A stretch of DNA of 50,283 bases from Zestomonas carbonaria (GTDB lineage Bacteria > Pseudomonadota > Gammaproteobacteria > Pseudomonadales > Pseudomonadaceae). Of the stretch, positions 35,358-44,591 are shown piece after piece (the stretch's first letter is position 1; each line of letters begins with the position of its first letter). Under the pieces are notes generated by a model. It worked only from the letters and a program-made list of their open reading frames with translations, was not told where the DNA came from and searched no databases. Made by a program: the position numbers and the translations under genes. Location: NCBI RefSeq assembly GCF_904061905.1, contig NZ_CAJFCI010000014.1, positions 1 to 50,283 of the forward strand. Reading direction: 5' to 3'.

Positions 35358-36373
35358 AGGCGCGGCGCGGGAACCTGATCCAGCAGTTGCAGCAGCACCT
35401 GGTCGATCGACAGGCCCTCGATGTCCAGCTCCGGCGACAGCCGCACGCGATGGCGCAGCACCGCCAAGGCGCAGTGCTTGATGTCGTCCGGCACCACGAA
35501 GTCGCCGCCGCGCAGCAGCGCCCGCGCCCGGCCACCGCGCACCAGGGCGATGGAGGCGCGCGGCCCGGCGCCGAGCAGCAGGCCCGGCCAGTTGCGGGTG
35601 GCGCGGGCGATGCGCACGGCGTAGTCGAGCACCTGGTCGTCGATCGGCAGGTCGCTGGCGATCTTCTGCATGGCCAGCACGTCCCTGGCTTGCAGCAGCG
35701 GGCGCAGTGGCGTCACGTCGAGCATGTCGGCGCGCGCCGAGCGGGTCACCTGGCGGACCATGTCGAGTTCTTCGCCGGCTTCCGGGTAGTCCATGTGCAG
35801 CTTGAGCATGAAGCGGTCCAGCTCGGCCTCGGGCAGCGGGTAGGTGCCTTCCTGCTCGATGGGATTCTGGGTGGCCAACACCATGAACGGCTGCGGCACC
35901 GCCAGGGCGCGGCCTTCGAGGGTCACCTGGCGCTCCTGCATGACTTCCAGCAGTGCCGCCTGGGTCTTGGCCGGAGCGCGGTTGATCTCGTCGGCGAGCA
36001 GCAGGTGGGTGAACACCGGCCCCTTGCGCAGCTTGAACTGCTCGGACTGCAGGTCGTAGACGGCGTGGCCGGTGACGTCGCTGGGCATCAGGTCGGGAGT
36101 GAACTGGATGCGCGCGAACTCGCCGCCGAAGCAGCGCGCCAGGGCGCGCACCAGCAGGGTCTTACCGAGGCCGGGCACGCCTTCGATGAGCACGTGGCCG
36201 CTGGCGAGCAGGGCGGTGAGCACGTCGTCGATCACCGCCGTCTGGCCGATCAGGGCCTTCTGCAACTCGTGGCGCAGCGCCTGGGCCAACTGGCTGGCGC
36301 GCTGGCGCTGGGCGGCGGGGTTGCTGGCGGCGGGTTTTTCGCCGGCGGGGGAGTCGGGAGTCTGTTCGCTCAT
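35354..36373 (-). CDS. MoxR-family AAA+ ATPase
   Basis: 339 aa. Walker A GVPGLGKT (65-72), Walker B LLLADEINRAP (Asp128-Glu129), and sensor 1 at LATQNPIEQEGTYPLPEAELDRFML. MoxR ATPases act as chaperones for vWA-domain partners, often in metal-cofactor or envelope complex assembly. An acidic/alanine-rich 25-residue N-terminus precedes the AAA domain. ATGA overlap with the upstream DUF4350 gene; CAGGAAT precedes the ATG. Both neighbours (DUF58 and DUF4350) are coupled to it. Confidence 0.9.
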   Translation of the reverse strand: MSEQTPDSPAGEKPAASNPAAQRQRASQLAQALRHELQKALIGQTAVIDDVLTALLASGHVLIEGVPGLGKTLLVRALARCFGGEFARIQFTPDLMPSDVTGHAVYDLQSEQFKLRKGPVFTHLLLADEINRAPAKTQAALLEVMQERQVTLEGRALAVPQPFMVLATQNPIEQEGTYPLPEAELDRFMLKLHMDYPEAGEELDMVRQVTRSARADMLDVTPLRPLLQARDVLAMQKIASDLPIDDQVLDYAVRIARATRNWPGLLLGAGPRASIALVRGGRARALLRGGDFVVPDDIKHCALAVLRHRVRLSPELDIEGLSIDQVLLQLLDQVPAPRL

Positions 36374-37545
36374 AGGGCATTCCTGAGGGTTTGCAGGTGG
36401 GCGACCTGGCGGGTGAAGTCGGGGGCCGGCAGGCGCTGCGCCGGCAACGGCCGCATGGCCTGGCTGATGGCGCTGGCGGGCAGGCGGGTGAGACGGCCGA
36501 GCACCTGCCACTGTCTGGCCACGTCGAGCCGTTCGAAGCCGGGATGGCGGCGCCGCGCGCGGCGCTGGATGTCGCGTTGCAGGGTCTGGATCAGCACTTG
36601 CTGGCCGCCATGGCGGAGCTGGAAGTCGGCGCCGCCACGCAGGTGTTCCTCGAGCTGGCGGCGCGCCCGGCTGAGCGGCGCGAGCAGCGGGCCGCGGCGC
36701 TGGCCGACGGCCCACAGGGCGAAGGCCAGCAACAGGGCGAGGACGGCCAGGGCTTCGGGGAAGTGCCGGCCGAGCAGGGTGAACAGGCCGTCGCGCTCGG
36801 CACGATGGAGCAGGGTGACGGCGCTGTCCTGGGTCAGGTACCAGAGCAGCCAGGCGTTGTCGTAGTCGGCGATCTGCTGGTTCTGCCAGATCCACGGGTC
36901 GCTGAGCACGGTGACCAGCCCCGCGCCGTAATAGAGCTGCAGGAGGTGGGTGGCCTTGCCGCTGTTGGCCCAGGCGTGGGCGAGGTTGTTGGCGTCGTAG
37001 AGGTGGAAGCGGGTGTCGAAGTCGATGTAGGCCGGCGCCGTCTCGTTCTCCAGGTAGAGCTTGGTCAGGCGCGGGTAGCGGTCTGCGTCCGGGTCCTGCT
37101 GCCCGTTTTCCTCGTCATCGTCGAGGTCTTCGCTGAGGTATTGCTGGACGCCCAGGCGGTCGAGCAGCAGGTCGCCGCTCTTGCCGTCGTCCTCGTCCCA
37201 CAGGCGCTCGGCGATCAGCAGCAGGTGGCCGCCCTTGCCCGCCCAGTCGAGCAACCGTTCGGCCTGGCGCGGGGTCATGTTGCCACGGTCGCCGAGCAGC
37301 AGCAGGGTCTGCCCGGTGCTGGGCAGGTCACCCAGTTCGGCCAGGTTATCGGCGCGCCGCACCTTGAGGTCGCGTTGGCGCAGGAAGGTCTCGGCGGCCA
37401 GGTAGGGATTGCGCCGGGCCTCGGGTGAAGGGCCGTGCTTGAGTTCTTCCTGATAAGGCGTCAGCCGGCTGAGCGCGAAGATCGCCAGCAGGCCGAGCGC
37501 CAGCAACAGGCCGGCGCCGATCAGGAAGCGTTCGCGCCGTTTCAT
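36370..37545 (-). CDS. DUF4350 domain membrane protein
   Basis: 391 aa. N-terminal transmembrane helix about 8-26 and a second at about 263-280 flank a roughly 235-residue extracytoplasmic region (DUF4350, with SPEARRNPYLAAETFLRQRDLKV and TLLLLGDRGNMTPRQAERLLDWAGKGGHLLLIAE, a GATase-like fold without a catalytic cysteine). The C-terminal about 110 residues are cytoplasmic and Arg-rich. Start chosen by its ATGA overlap with the preceding gene's stop. Probably a sensor or scaffold of the MoxR system; no biochemical role known. Confidence 0.83.
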   Translation of the reverse strand: MKRRERFLIGAGLLLALGLLAIFALSRLTPYQEELKHGPSPEARRNPYLAAETFLRQRDLKVRRADNLAELGDLPSTGQTLLLLGDRGNMTPRQAERLLDWAGKGGHLLLIAERLWDEDDGKSGDLLLDRLGVQQYLSEDLDDDEENGQQDPDADRYPRLTKLYLENETAPAYIDFDTRFHLYDANNLAHAWANSGKATHLLQLYYGAGLVTVLSDPWIWQNQQIADYDNAWLLWYLTQDSAVTLLHRAERDGLFTLLGRHFPEALAVLALLLAFALWAVGQRRGPLLAPLSRARRQLEEHLRGGADFQLRHGGQQVLIQTLQRDIQRRARRRHPGFERLDVARQWQVLGRLTRLPASAISQAMRPLPAQRLPAPDFTRQVAHLQTLRNAL

Positions 37546-39104
37546 GCTGTGCGCTCCTGCGGGAACAGCCGGCGCCAGCCTTCGCACAGGCCGCGCTTGA
37601 GGCCGGCTGGTGGCGGGCGATGGCCATAGGCGAGGTTCTGCCAGTGGCGGGTCAGCACCTGGCTGAAGCGGCTCAGTTCGTGCTGCTCCAGGCCCTCGAC
37701 CAGCGCCAGCACCTCGCCTTCGGTGTGCGATTCCTTCAGGGGCATGCGCAGTTCGTGGAGCAGGTGGCTGAGCAGCGCGCGATAGAGCAGGCCGAGGGCT
37801 TCGCGCGGTCGTTCGTCCCAGAGCCGTTCGACGGTTCCGGCGATGTCGTCGGGGAGGCTTTCCGGGGCCACTTCCAGGCCGAACAGCACGGTCGGCGCGG
37901 CGCGCTCGCGTCGCTGCGGCAGGCCCAGGCGGCCGACGAAGGTCTGCAGCCAGTCGCGATAGCGCCAGACCAGCAGCACCAGCAGGCTGGCCAGTAGCGC
38001 CCAGAGCAGCGCTTCGAGCAGGTGTGCCAGGCCGCCCCAGTGTTCGGCCAGCCCGAAGAGATGCTTCAGCAGGCGGGCCAGGGTTTCGTGGTCCGCTTCC
38101 TCGGGTTCCTCGCCGAAACGCCAGCGGGTCACGGTCTCGCGGTTCTCGAACGGCGGCTGGTCGAGCAACCGCTCGATGGTGTCATGGGCGGCCTTGCTGG
38201 TCAGCTCCTGCTGTTGCAGGCGCTCGGCCTTCGGCCCCAGCGGGTCGGCTTCTTCCGGGACCGGGCAACTGCCGATGGCCTCGGCGGCCCAGGCCTGGGG
38301 CGCCGGTTGCAGGAACAGCAGGCCGGCGCCGAGCAGCAGGGCGTAGGCGGCGCCGGTCAGGCGCTGGCGCAGGCGGCGGAAGGCCAGTTCGATGTCCCAG
38401 GCTTCCAGTTGGGTACGGCGGTTCAGGTAGAGGGTGAAGCCGCAGGCCACGTAGATCGGTTCCCAGATGATCAGCACCAGGGCATACAGCAGGTTGGAAA
38501 GGTGTTCCAGCCACAGCCATTCGCCGGTGTCCTCGAGGATCAGGCGCTCCCAGTCCCAGTCGAGTTCGACCTGTTGCGGCAGGAGCATATAGAGGAGGGT
38601 GATCAGGCCCAGCCACAGGGCCATTTCCAGGTGCACGCCGACCACGGTCAGCCAGGTGGCGCCGCCGGCGTCGCGCTGGCCGAGCACTGCCAGGCGCTGG
38701 CTGCGCGTTGCCCCGGAGAGCCCTTCGAGCTGCTGCACCGGCAGGTCGAAGCTGCGCGTCGGGCTGAGCCGCCGCCAGGTCAGGCTGGCCAGCAGTTGCG
38801 GTCTGAGCAGGCGCGGCCAGGCGCGCAACGCGTCGCGCAGGGTGGGCACGTCGCCGAACAGGGCGCGCGAGAGGATGTGCAGGGGCAGCCGTTCGTAGGC
38901 CGGCTTGAGCAGCCAGAACAGCAGGAGCGACCAGCTCGGGTAGTTCCACAGCAGCAGGGTCAGCAGGGCGAAGATCGGCAGGGTGACCAGCGCCCAACTG
39001 GCTATCAGCAGCCCGGCATGCCGGCGTGCCAGCAGCACGCCGAGGTCGACCGCCTCCCAGGCGCTGCGCGGGCGAATGGCGACGCTGGCATCAGTCAGGC
39101 GCAT
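37542..39104 (-). CDS. DUF4129 domain multi-pass membrane protein
   Basis: 520 aa. N-terminal half has about five hydrophobic segments, including residues near 30-60 and 150-180, with two soluble loops; one more helix near 360-385 precedes a C-terminal DUF4129-like cytoplasmic domain (GLLYRALLSHLLHELRMPLKESHTEGEVLALVEG). DUF4129 often occurs with transglutaminase or MoxR-DUF58 genes. ATGA overlap with DUF4350; overlaps the SpoIIM-like gene's end by 14 bp. Function unknown. Confidence 0.8.
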   Translation of the reverse strand: MRLTDASVAIRPRSAWEAVDLGVLLARRHAGLLIASWALVTLPIFALLTLLLWNYPSWSLLLFWLLKPAYERLPLHILSRALFGDVPTLRDALRAWPRLLRPQLLASLTWRRLSPTRSFDLPVQQLEGLSGATRSQRLAVLGQRDAGGATWLTVVGVHLEMALWLGLITLLYMLLPQQVELDWDWERLILEDTGEWLWLEHLSNLLYALVLIIWEPIYVACGFTLYLNRRTQLEAWDIELAFRRLRQRLTGAAYALLLGAGLLFLQPAPQAWAAEAIGSCPVPEEADPLGPKAERLQQQELTSKAAHDTIERLLDQPPFENRETVTRWRFGEEPEEADHETLARLLKHLFGLAEHWGGLAHLLEALLWALLASLLVLLVWRYRDWLQTFVGRLGLPQRRERAAPTVLFGLEVAPESLPDDIAGTVERLWDERPREALGLLYRALLSHLLHELRMPLKESHTEGEVLALVEGLEQHELSRFSQVLTRHWQNLAYGHRPPPAGLKRGLCEGWRRLFPQERTA

Positions 39105-40071
39105 GCTGGCCTCGTCCGGCGAACAGCAGGTAGCCCAGCACCAGCAGCCACAGGCCGCCGCCGACCGCGTACTTGACGGTCGGCGTGGTGAGGGTCATCG
39201 ACGACCAGTAGGCCTCGACGAAGGCGGCGACCAGCAGGAACAGCGCGGCGCCGGCGACCAGTTGCACGGCCGGCCGGGCGGCCAGGCGCAGGGCTTCGCC
39301 GCGCGGCAGGCGGCCGGGGGCGAGCAGCGCGGCGCCGAGCTTGAAGCCGGCGGCGCCGGCCAGGGCGATGGCGGTCAGCTCGAAGGCGCCGTGGCCGATC
39401 ACGAAGGTCCAGAAGGTCTGGCCGAAGCCGATCTGCGTCAGGTGGCCGGCCACCGCGCCGATCATCAGGCCGTTGAAGAGCAGGAAGAACAGGCTGCCGA
39501 GGCCGAACAGCAGGCCGCCGGCGAAGGTCTGAAAGGCGATGCCGATGTTGTTCATGATGTAGTAGCCGAACATCATCCAGTCGTCGCCGGCGTCGCGCTC
39601 GCCGAAGCGCCCCAGGCGGCGCGCGTCGGGATCGTACATGGATTCCATCGAGGCCACCTGTTCAGGGCTGACCATGCTGTAGACCAGGTCGGGGAACAGG
39701 TAGACCAGCACGCCCATGCCGATCAGGCTGCCGAAGAACAGCAGGCTGGCGGCCAGCACGTGGCGCCATTCCTGGCGCACCAGGCGCGGCATGCCGCCGA
39801 GCACGAAGCCGATCAGTTGGGCGCCGAGGTGGCTGCGGTGGCGATAGAACTGCTGGTGCCCGCGCATCGCCAGTTGCTGCAACTGGTCGACCAGGTGGCT
39901 GCTGTAGCCGCGCTCGCGGGCCAGGGCGAGATGCTGGCAGAGCTGCCGGTAGTCGGCGGCGAAATCCGTGTAGGCCTTGCCCTTGGTCTTGCCGTTTTCC
40001 AGGGCGTCGAGCTGTTGGGCGAAGCGCTGCCAGGTGGCCTGGTGGCGGTTTTCGAACAGGCTCTGCTTCAT
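39091..40071 (-). CDS. SpoIIM-like (DUF95) membrane protein
   Basis: 326 aa. Soluble N-terminal helical region of about 100 residues, then five or so transmembrane helices with the DUF95 pattern (ALLFGLGSLFFLLFNGLMIGAVAGHLTQ, FVIGHGAFELTAIALAGAAGFKLG given here as blocks). SpoIIM in spore formers takes part in peptidoglycan hydrolysis during engulfment; in Pseudomonas the role is not known. Start by ATGA overlap with the RDD gene. Confidence 0.83.
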   Translation of the reverse strand: MKQSLFENRHQATWQRFAQQLDALENGKTKGKAYTDFAADYRQLCQHLALARERGYSSHLVDQLQQLAMRGHQQFYRHRSHLGAQLIGFVLGGMPRLVRQEWRHVLAASLLFFGSLIGMGVLVYLFPDLVYSMVSPEQVASMESMYDPDARRLGRFGERDAGDDWMMFGYYIMNNIGIAFQTFAGGLLFGLGSLFFLLFNGLMIGAVAGHLTQIGFGQTFWTFVIGHGAFELTAIALAGAAGFKLGAALLAPGRLPRGEALRLAARPAVQLVAGAALFLLVAAFVEAYWSSMTLTTPTVKYAVGGGLWLLVLGYLLFAGRGQHAPD

Positions 40072-40766
40072 GTCGGCCCCAGCAGACCGCGGGCGATGCG
40101 GTTGAGTTGCCGTTCCGCCTGCTCGGCCGGTATGTCCAGCGGCTCGGCGAGGATCGCCGCCAGTTCGGCGCGGCGTGGTTCGGAGAGCTGGCCCTGGCGC
40201 TCGGCGAAACCGAGCAGGGCGCGCTGTTCGCTCTGGCTGAGCGGGAAGGGCGCGCGCAGCGGCTCGGCTTCCGGCAGTTGCGGGCGGCTCGGTGGGGCGT
40301 CGCGGTAGACCACCAGGGTGCCGGCGGCGAGGTCGCCGAGGCGCTTGAAGGCCGGATGGATCAGGCAACTGAGGATGCCCAGGGTGTAGGCGAACGGCAG
40401 CAGGTCGACGAAGCGCAGCAGGTTGCGGGTCAGCGAGGCCGCCCAGCCGACCGGCGTGCCGTCGTCATGCACCACGCGCAGGCCCATCCATTGCTTGCCA
40501 GGCGTACGGCCCTGGTTGAGCACTTCGAACAGCACCATGTACCACCAGTTGATCAGGAACAGCAGGATCGCGCCCAGGCCCATGCCGAACTGGCCGAGCG
40601 CGCCGAGCACGATGAACAGCAGGAGCAGCACCAGGCCACGGATCGCCAGGTCGATGGCGAACGCCAGCGCGCGCGGCACCAGGCCGGCGGGACGCAGCAG
40701 CAGGTCGATGCCTTCCGGGGTCTCCACCCGGAAGCGGGTATCCAGGGGACGGGCCGTGGCGGACAT
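40068..40766 (-). CDS. RDD family membrane protein
   Basis: 232 aa. RDD signature near the N-terminus (PRALAFAIDLAIRG) with three to four transmembrane helices (about 30-130) and a C-terminal charged cytoplasmic tail. The ATG chosen gives the normal RDD N-terminus MSATARPLDTRFRVETPEG; a 33-residue longer version is possible but lacks a credible ribosome site. First gene of the six-gene operon. Role unknown, possibly transport or assembly. Confidence 0.8.
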   Translation of the reverse strand: MSATARPLDTRFRVETPEGIDLLLRPAGLVPRALAFAIDLAIRGLVLLLLFIVLGALGQFGMGLGAILLFLINWWYMVLFEVLNQGRTPGKQWMGLRVVHDDGTPVGWAASLTRNLLRFVDLLPFAYTLGILSCLIHPAFKRLGDLAAGTLVVYRDAPPSRPQLPEAEPLRAPFPLSQSEQRALLGFAERQGQLSEPRRAELAAILAEPLDIPAEQAERQLNRIARGLLGPT

Positions 40767-40950
40767 GGCGAGATCTAGGCGAACACCCGGCCGGAGCGCG
40801 GGGCTGGAGAGAACACGAGCGCGGCGCTCATGGCGACGATCCTTGTACGTGGCGATGGACGGCATGCTAGCGGCTCGGCCGGTGCCACCACAAGCAGCAG
40901 CCCGGCCATGCGGGGTACACTGCGGCGGCCTTCACGTTCAGGAGCCTTCC

Positions 40951-42381
40951 GTGACTTCCAGCATCTTCTGGTACGACTACGAAACCACCGGCATCGACCC
41001 ACGCCGCGACCGCCCGTTGCAGGTCGCCGGCATTCGCACCGACGAGGCGTTGAACGAGATCGGCGAACCGCTCAACCTCTATTGCCGGACGAGCGACGAC
41101 ATCCTGCCGCACCCCATGGCCTGCCTGATCACCGGCATCGGCCCGCGCCGCCTCGCCGAGCAGGGTCTCGGCGAAGCCGAGTTCATGACCCGCGTGCATG
41201 CCGAGCTGGCGACGCCGGGCACCTGCGGGGCCGGCTACAACACGCTGCGCTTCGACGACGAGGTGACGCGCTACAGCCTGTACCGCAACTTCTTCGATCC
41301 CTATGCCCGCGAATGGCAGGGCGGCAACAGCCGCTGGGACCTGATCGACATGGTGCGCACCGCCTATGCGCTACGCCCGGAAGGCATCGAGTGGCCGGAG
41401 GAAGATGGACGCGTCACCCTCAGGCTGGAACGCCTCACCGCCGCCAACGGCCTGGAGCATGGCCAGGCCCACGATGCACTGTCCGACGTGCGTGCGACCA
41501 TCGCCCTGGCCCGGTTGATCCGCCAGCGCCAGCCCAAGCTCTACGACTACCTCTATCGCCTGCGTGGCAAGCAGGCGGTGCTCGACCAGATCCGCCTGCT
41601 GCAGCCCGTGGTGCATGTGTCCGGGCGCTTTTCCGCGGCGCGTCATTACCTTTCCGTGGTGTTGCCGCTGGCCTGGCACCCGCGCAACCGCAATGCACTG
41701 ATCGTCTGCGACCTGCAGGGCGATCCGACGCCTTTGCTGGAATACGACGCCGAGCGTTTGCGTCGGCTGCTGTATACCCGCCGCGACGAACTGGCCGAGG
41801 GCGACCTGCCGGTGCCGTTGAAGCTGGTGCACATCAACCGCTGCCCGGTGCTGGCGCCGCTGAGCGTCCTGCGCGCGAACGACCTGCAACGCCTGGAGCT
41901 GGACCTGGGCCAATGCCAGGAACTGGCCAGGCAACTGGGCGAGGCGCGCAATGTCTGGCAGGACAAGTTGCCGCTGGTCTATGCCGAGGAAGCCTTCGCG
42001 TCCAGTTCTGATCCGGAGCAGCAACTCTATGACGGGTTCCTCGGCGACCGTGACCGGCGCCTGTGCGAACAGGTTCGTCGCGCCGAACCGCAACGGCTCG
42101 GCCAAGGGGATTGGCTGTTCGATGATCCGCGCTTGACCGAGTTGTTGTTCCGTTATCGCGCGCGCAACTTCCCGGAAACTTTGCAGGCTGACGAACAGCA
42201 ACGCTGGCAGGAGTTCTGCCGCTTACGGCTGAGCGAGCAAGAGTGGGGCGCCCCCAATACCCTGGCGAATTTCCAGACGGCGTTGGCCGAAAATCTCCAG
42301 AGTGCCACTCCCGAACAGAGAAGTTTGCTGCTCGAGTGGCAGGCCTACGGCGAACAACTGGGACGGCGCTACAGCCTGTGA
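40951..42381 (+). CDS. sbcB: Exodeoxyribonuclease I
   Basis: 476 aa with GTG start (CAGGAG before it). 3'-5' single-strand DNA exonuclease used in recombination and mismatch repair. DnaQ-type DEDD site: Asp9 and Glu11 in YDYETTG, Asp in FDDEVTRY-like GYNTLRFDDEV, and the His-Asp pair HDALSDVRATIALA. The C-terminal SH3-like and helical ExoI_C regions continue to the end (KLYDYLYRLRGKQAVLDQ). Monocistronic, 185 bp after the divergently read RDD gene. Confidence 0.93.
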   Translation: MTSSIFWYDYETTGIDPRRDRPLQVAGIRTDEALNEIGEPLNLYCRTSDDILPHPMACLITGIGPRRLAEQGLGEAEFMTRVHAELATPGTCGAGYNTLRFDDEVTRYSLYRNFFDPYAREWQGGNSRWDLIDMVRTAYALRPEGIEWPEEDGRVTLRLERLTAANGLEHGQAHDALSDVRATIALARLIRQRQPKLYDYLYRLRGKQAVLDQIRLLQPVVHVSGRFSAARHYLSVVLPLAWHPRNRNALIVCDLQGDPTPLLEYDAERLRRLLYTRRDELAEGDLPVPLKLVHINRCPVLAPLSVLRANDLQRLELDLGQCQELARQLGEARNVWQDKLPLVYAEEAFASSSDPEQQLYDGFLGDRDRRLCEQVRRAEPQRLGQGDWLFDDPRLTELLFRYRARNFPETLQADEQQRWQEFCRLRLSEQEWGAPNTLANFQTALAENLQSATPEQRSLLLEWQAYGEQLGRRYSL

Positions 42382-42511
42382 ATACTGGGCTGGAGCAAGC
42401 CGGCGCTAATAAAGGAGCTGTGCCCGTAGTGTCGTGTGCGGCAGTTCTGCTTATCGGTGCCTGTATCGCCTGCGGGCGATGGGACGGACGACAGTTCCGA
42501 TATGCCAATAA

Positions 42512-42540
42512 AAAACGCCAGCATTGCTGGCGTTTCTTAT
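42512..42540. terminator. Bidirectional terminator between sbcB and mvaT
   Basis: AAAAACGCCAGC-ATT-GCTGGCGTTTCTTAT (42511-42540): 9-bp GC stem flanked by A and T runs, suitable for termination in either direction. It is 29 bp from the mvaT stop. Confidence 0.85.
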
Positions 42541-42568
42541 TGCGGTGAAGCCGGAAGTCGGGGGTCGC

Positions 42569-42943
42569 TCAGCCGAGCAGGGTAGCCCAGCTTTCCACCA
42601 CATCGGCGCCCCACTTGGCTTTCCACTCTTTCAGAGTCTTGTGGTTGCCGCCTTTGGTTTCGATGACTTCACCGGTGTTGGGGTTCTTGTACTGCTTGAT
42701 CTTGCGGGCCCGCTTGCTGCCGGCCGGCTTGGCGCCGCGCGGTGCCTTGGCGGACTTAACTTCCGGGTCGAGGATGGCGATGATGTCACGCAGGGACTTG
42801 GAGTATTCGCCCATCAGCGCGCGGAGTTTGCCTTCGAACTCCAGTTCTTTCTTCAGCTTGTCATCTTGGGAGAGGCTTTTCAGGCGCTCTTGGAGTTCCT
42901 TGATGGCCTCTTCGGTAGCGCGATATTCGTTGATCAGCGACAT
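42569..42943 (-). CDS. mvaT: H-NS-like global regulator MvaT
   Basis: 124 aa, nearly identical to P. aeruginosa MvaT as I remember it. N-terminal coiled-coil oligomerisation region (MSLINEYRATEEAIKELQERL and following helix), a Lys/Ala-rich linker, and the DNA-binding C-terminus (KNPNTGEVIETKGGNHKTLKEWKAKWG, here in blocks). Silences AT-rich foreign DNA and regulates virulence and metabolism genes in Pseudomonas. AAGGT precedes the ATG. Convergent with sbcB, divergent from purU. Confidence 0.97.
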   Translation of the reverse strand: MSLINEYRATEEAIKELQERLKSLSQDDKLKKELEFEGKLRALMGEYSKSLRDIIAILDPEVKSAKAPRGAKPAGSKRARKIKQYKNPNTGEVIETKGGNHKTLKEWKAKWGADVVESWATLLG

Positions 42944-43459
42944 GGGCTTTACCTTGAATTCTTTTGGAGGGTGGTAGTGGCTTAGTAAGCCGAATAATAG
43001 TCAGGCAGTTTGTACAAGTAAACATATTTGCAAAGTTTTGCACCATTTAAGGCTTTTCTGGTTCTAAGGGCCAGTGAATCCGGGAGCTGCGGGAAAGTTG
43101 GCGGGTCTTCGGTCTCGCCGGTATATAAGCGGATAGTCCATGTCGGCGGTATGGACTATTTGCCGGTAATTAGCGAGGCGCGGTTGTCCGATGGTTCCGG
43201 GTTGCGTGGAGTGAGCGTCGGAGGAGACGGGAGTACTGCGGTTTTTCCTGCCGGCCGCCGGGCTCCACAAGAAAAGTGCCCGCGGGCTTCGTGTGTGAGG
43301 CTGCGTTAAAGCGAGTCCAGTCGGAGTGCTCGTTTACAGTTGAGAACTCGTACGCGAGCTCGGTCCATTCCTATCCTCTTTTGCCTTGCCCGACCTTCGC
43401 TCGACGACCCTTCGCACAGCGCCTAGAATGGCGGCCTTTGCAGTTTCCTGGAGTTTGTC
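42944..43459. promoter_or_regulatory. mvaT-purU intergenic region
   Basis: 516 bp without a credible gene. The first 110 bp are AT-rich and hold the mvaT promoter. A perfect 9-bp inverted repeat ATAGTCCAT-N9-ATGGACTAT lies at 43133-43159, inside a pair of direct repeats (GCCGGTATATAAGC at about 43117, GCCGGTAATTAGC at about 43162). A TAGAAT -10-like box at 43424-43429 may serve purU. Short reading frames here lack ribosome sites and familiar protein features. Confidence 0.6.
42994..43022 (-). promoter_or_regulatory. mvaT promoter
   Basis: On the minus strand: -35 TTTACT (43022-43017), 17-bp spacer, -10 TATTAT (42999-42994), giving a start near 42987 and a leader of about 44 nt. Set in an AT-rich stretch (42950-43050) that MvaT itself may bind. 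Confidence 0.6.
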
Positions 43460-44311
43460 ATGCGCACTTTTCGACTGGTCATCGCCTGTCCGGATGGAGT
43501 CGGTATCGTCGCCAAGGTCAGTAATTTCCTGGCCACCTATAACGGTTGGATTACCGAGGCGAGCCACCATTCGGACAACCAGAGCGGCTGGTTCTTCATG
43601 CGCCACGAGATTCGCGCCGATTCCCTGCCGTTCGACCTGGACGGGTTCCGCCAGGCCTTCGCGCCGATCGCCCGCGAGTTTTCCATGGAGTGGCGGGTAA
43701 CCGACTCCGAGCAGAAGAAGCGCGTGGTGCTGATGGCCAGCCGCGAGTCGCATTGCCTGGCCGACCTGCTGCACCGCTGGCACAGCGGCGAGCTGGATTG
43801 CGAGATTCCCTGCGTGATCGCCAACCACGACGACCTGCGCAGCATGGTCGAGTGGCACGGCATCCCGTACTTCCATGTCCCGGTCGACCCGAAGGACAAG
43901 GCCCCGGCCTTCGCCGAGGTGTCGCGACTGGTGCGCGAGCATCGGACGGATGTGGTGGTGCTGGCGCGCTACATGCAGATCCTGCCGCCGGATCTGTGCC
44001 AGGAGTACGCTGGCCAGGTGATCAACATCCACCACAGCTTCCTGCCTTCGTTCGTCGGCGCCAAGCCTTACCACCAGGCGGCGCGGCGCGGCGTGAAGCT
44101 GATCGGCGCGACCTGCCACTACGTCACCGAGGAGCTGGACGCCGGGCCGATCATCGAGCAGGACGTGGCGCGAGTCACCCACCGCGACAGCGTCGAGGAC
44201 ATGGTGCGGCTCGGCAAGGACGTGGAGAAGCGCGTGCTGGCCCGTGGCCTGCGCCTGCACTTGGAGGACCGGGTGATGATCCACGACAACAAGACGGTGT
44301 TGTTCGACTGA
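43460..44311 (+). CDS. purU: Formyltetrahydrofolate deformylase
   Basis: 283 aa. Hydrolyses 10-formyl-THF to formate and THF, balancing one-carbon pools. N-terminal ACT regulatory domain (1-80; RLVIACPDGVGIVAKVSNFLA) and C-terminal formyltransferase-like domain with catalytic Asn189, His191 and Asp227 (NIHHSFLPSF, EELDAGPII). CTGGAG precedes the ATG. In this window VanA demethylation yields formaldehyde, but no link is implied. Confidence 0.95.
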   Translation: MRTFRLVIACPDGVGIVAKVSNFLATYNGWITEASHHSDNQSGWFFMRHEIRADSLPFDLDGFRQAFAPIAREFSMEWRVTDSEQKKRVVLMASRESHCLADLLHRWHSGELDCEIPCVIANHDDLRSMVEWHGIPYFHVPVDPKDKAPAFAEVSRLVREHRTDVVVLARYMQILPPDLCQEYAGQVINIHHSFLPSFVGAKPYHQAARRGVKLIGATCHYVTEELDAGPIIEQDVARVTHRDSVEDMVRLGKDVEKRVLARGLRLHLEDRVMIHDNKTVLFD

Positions 44312-44324
44312 TCGAAACGCGGGG

Positions 44325-44450
44325 CTTCAGCCCACCGGATTCCGGGTCCCCGCGTTCGCGGGGATGACGGTCAGGCGTTGAAGCCCACGCCTCTTAAATG
44401 TAGCGAGTTCTGCTCGCGAAGCGTTTGCATGACTCGGCTTCGCGAGCAGA
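44325..44450. repeat. Palindromic repeats downstream of purU
   Basis: A CCCGCGTTCGCGGGG member at 44348-44362 and a perfect 14-bp inverted repeat TCTGCTCGCGAAGC / GCTTCGCGAGCAGA at 44409-44450 with a 14-nt loop. The latter is the strongest stem in this 280-bp gap and may terminate purU. No gene seen. Confidence 0.6.
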
Positions 44451-44591
44451 GAACCAGGCGCCCCCTCGTTCCTACAGGCTTACCCTCACTCTGCCGGCAG
44501 GTCGAACAGCAGTGCTTCGCCCCGTCCTTCGAAGTGTGGATGTCTATTGCCGGTCCCGGGCGCGCATACTCCTCGCCAGGAGGTGATCGCC

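Noticed and set aside
43028..43309. Short open frames in the mvaT-purU gap on both strands
   Set aside because: No ribosome sites, no familiar composition, and they run across the inverted repeat.
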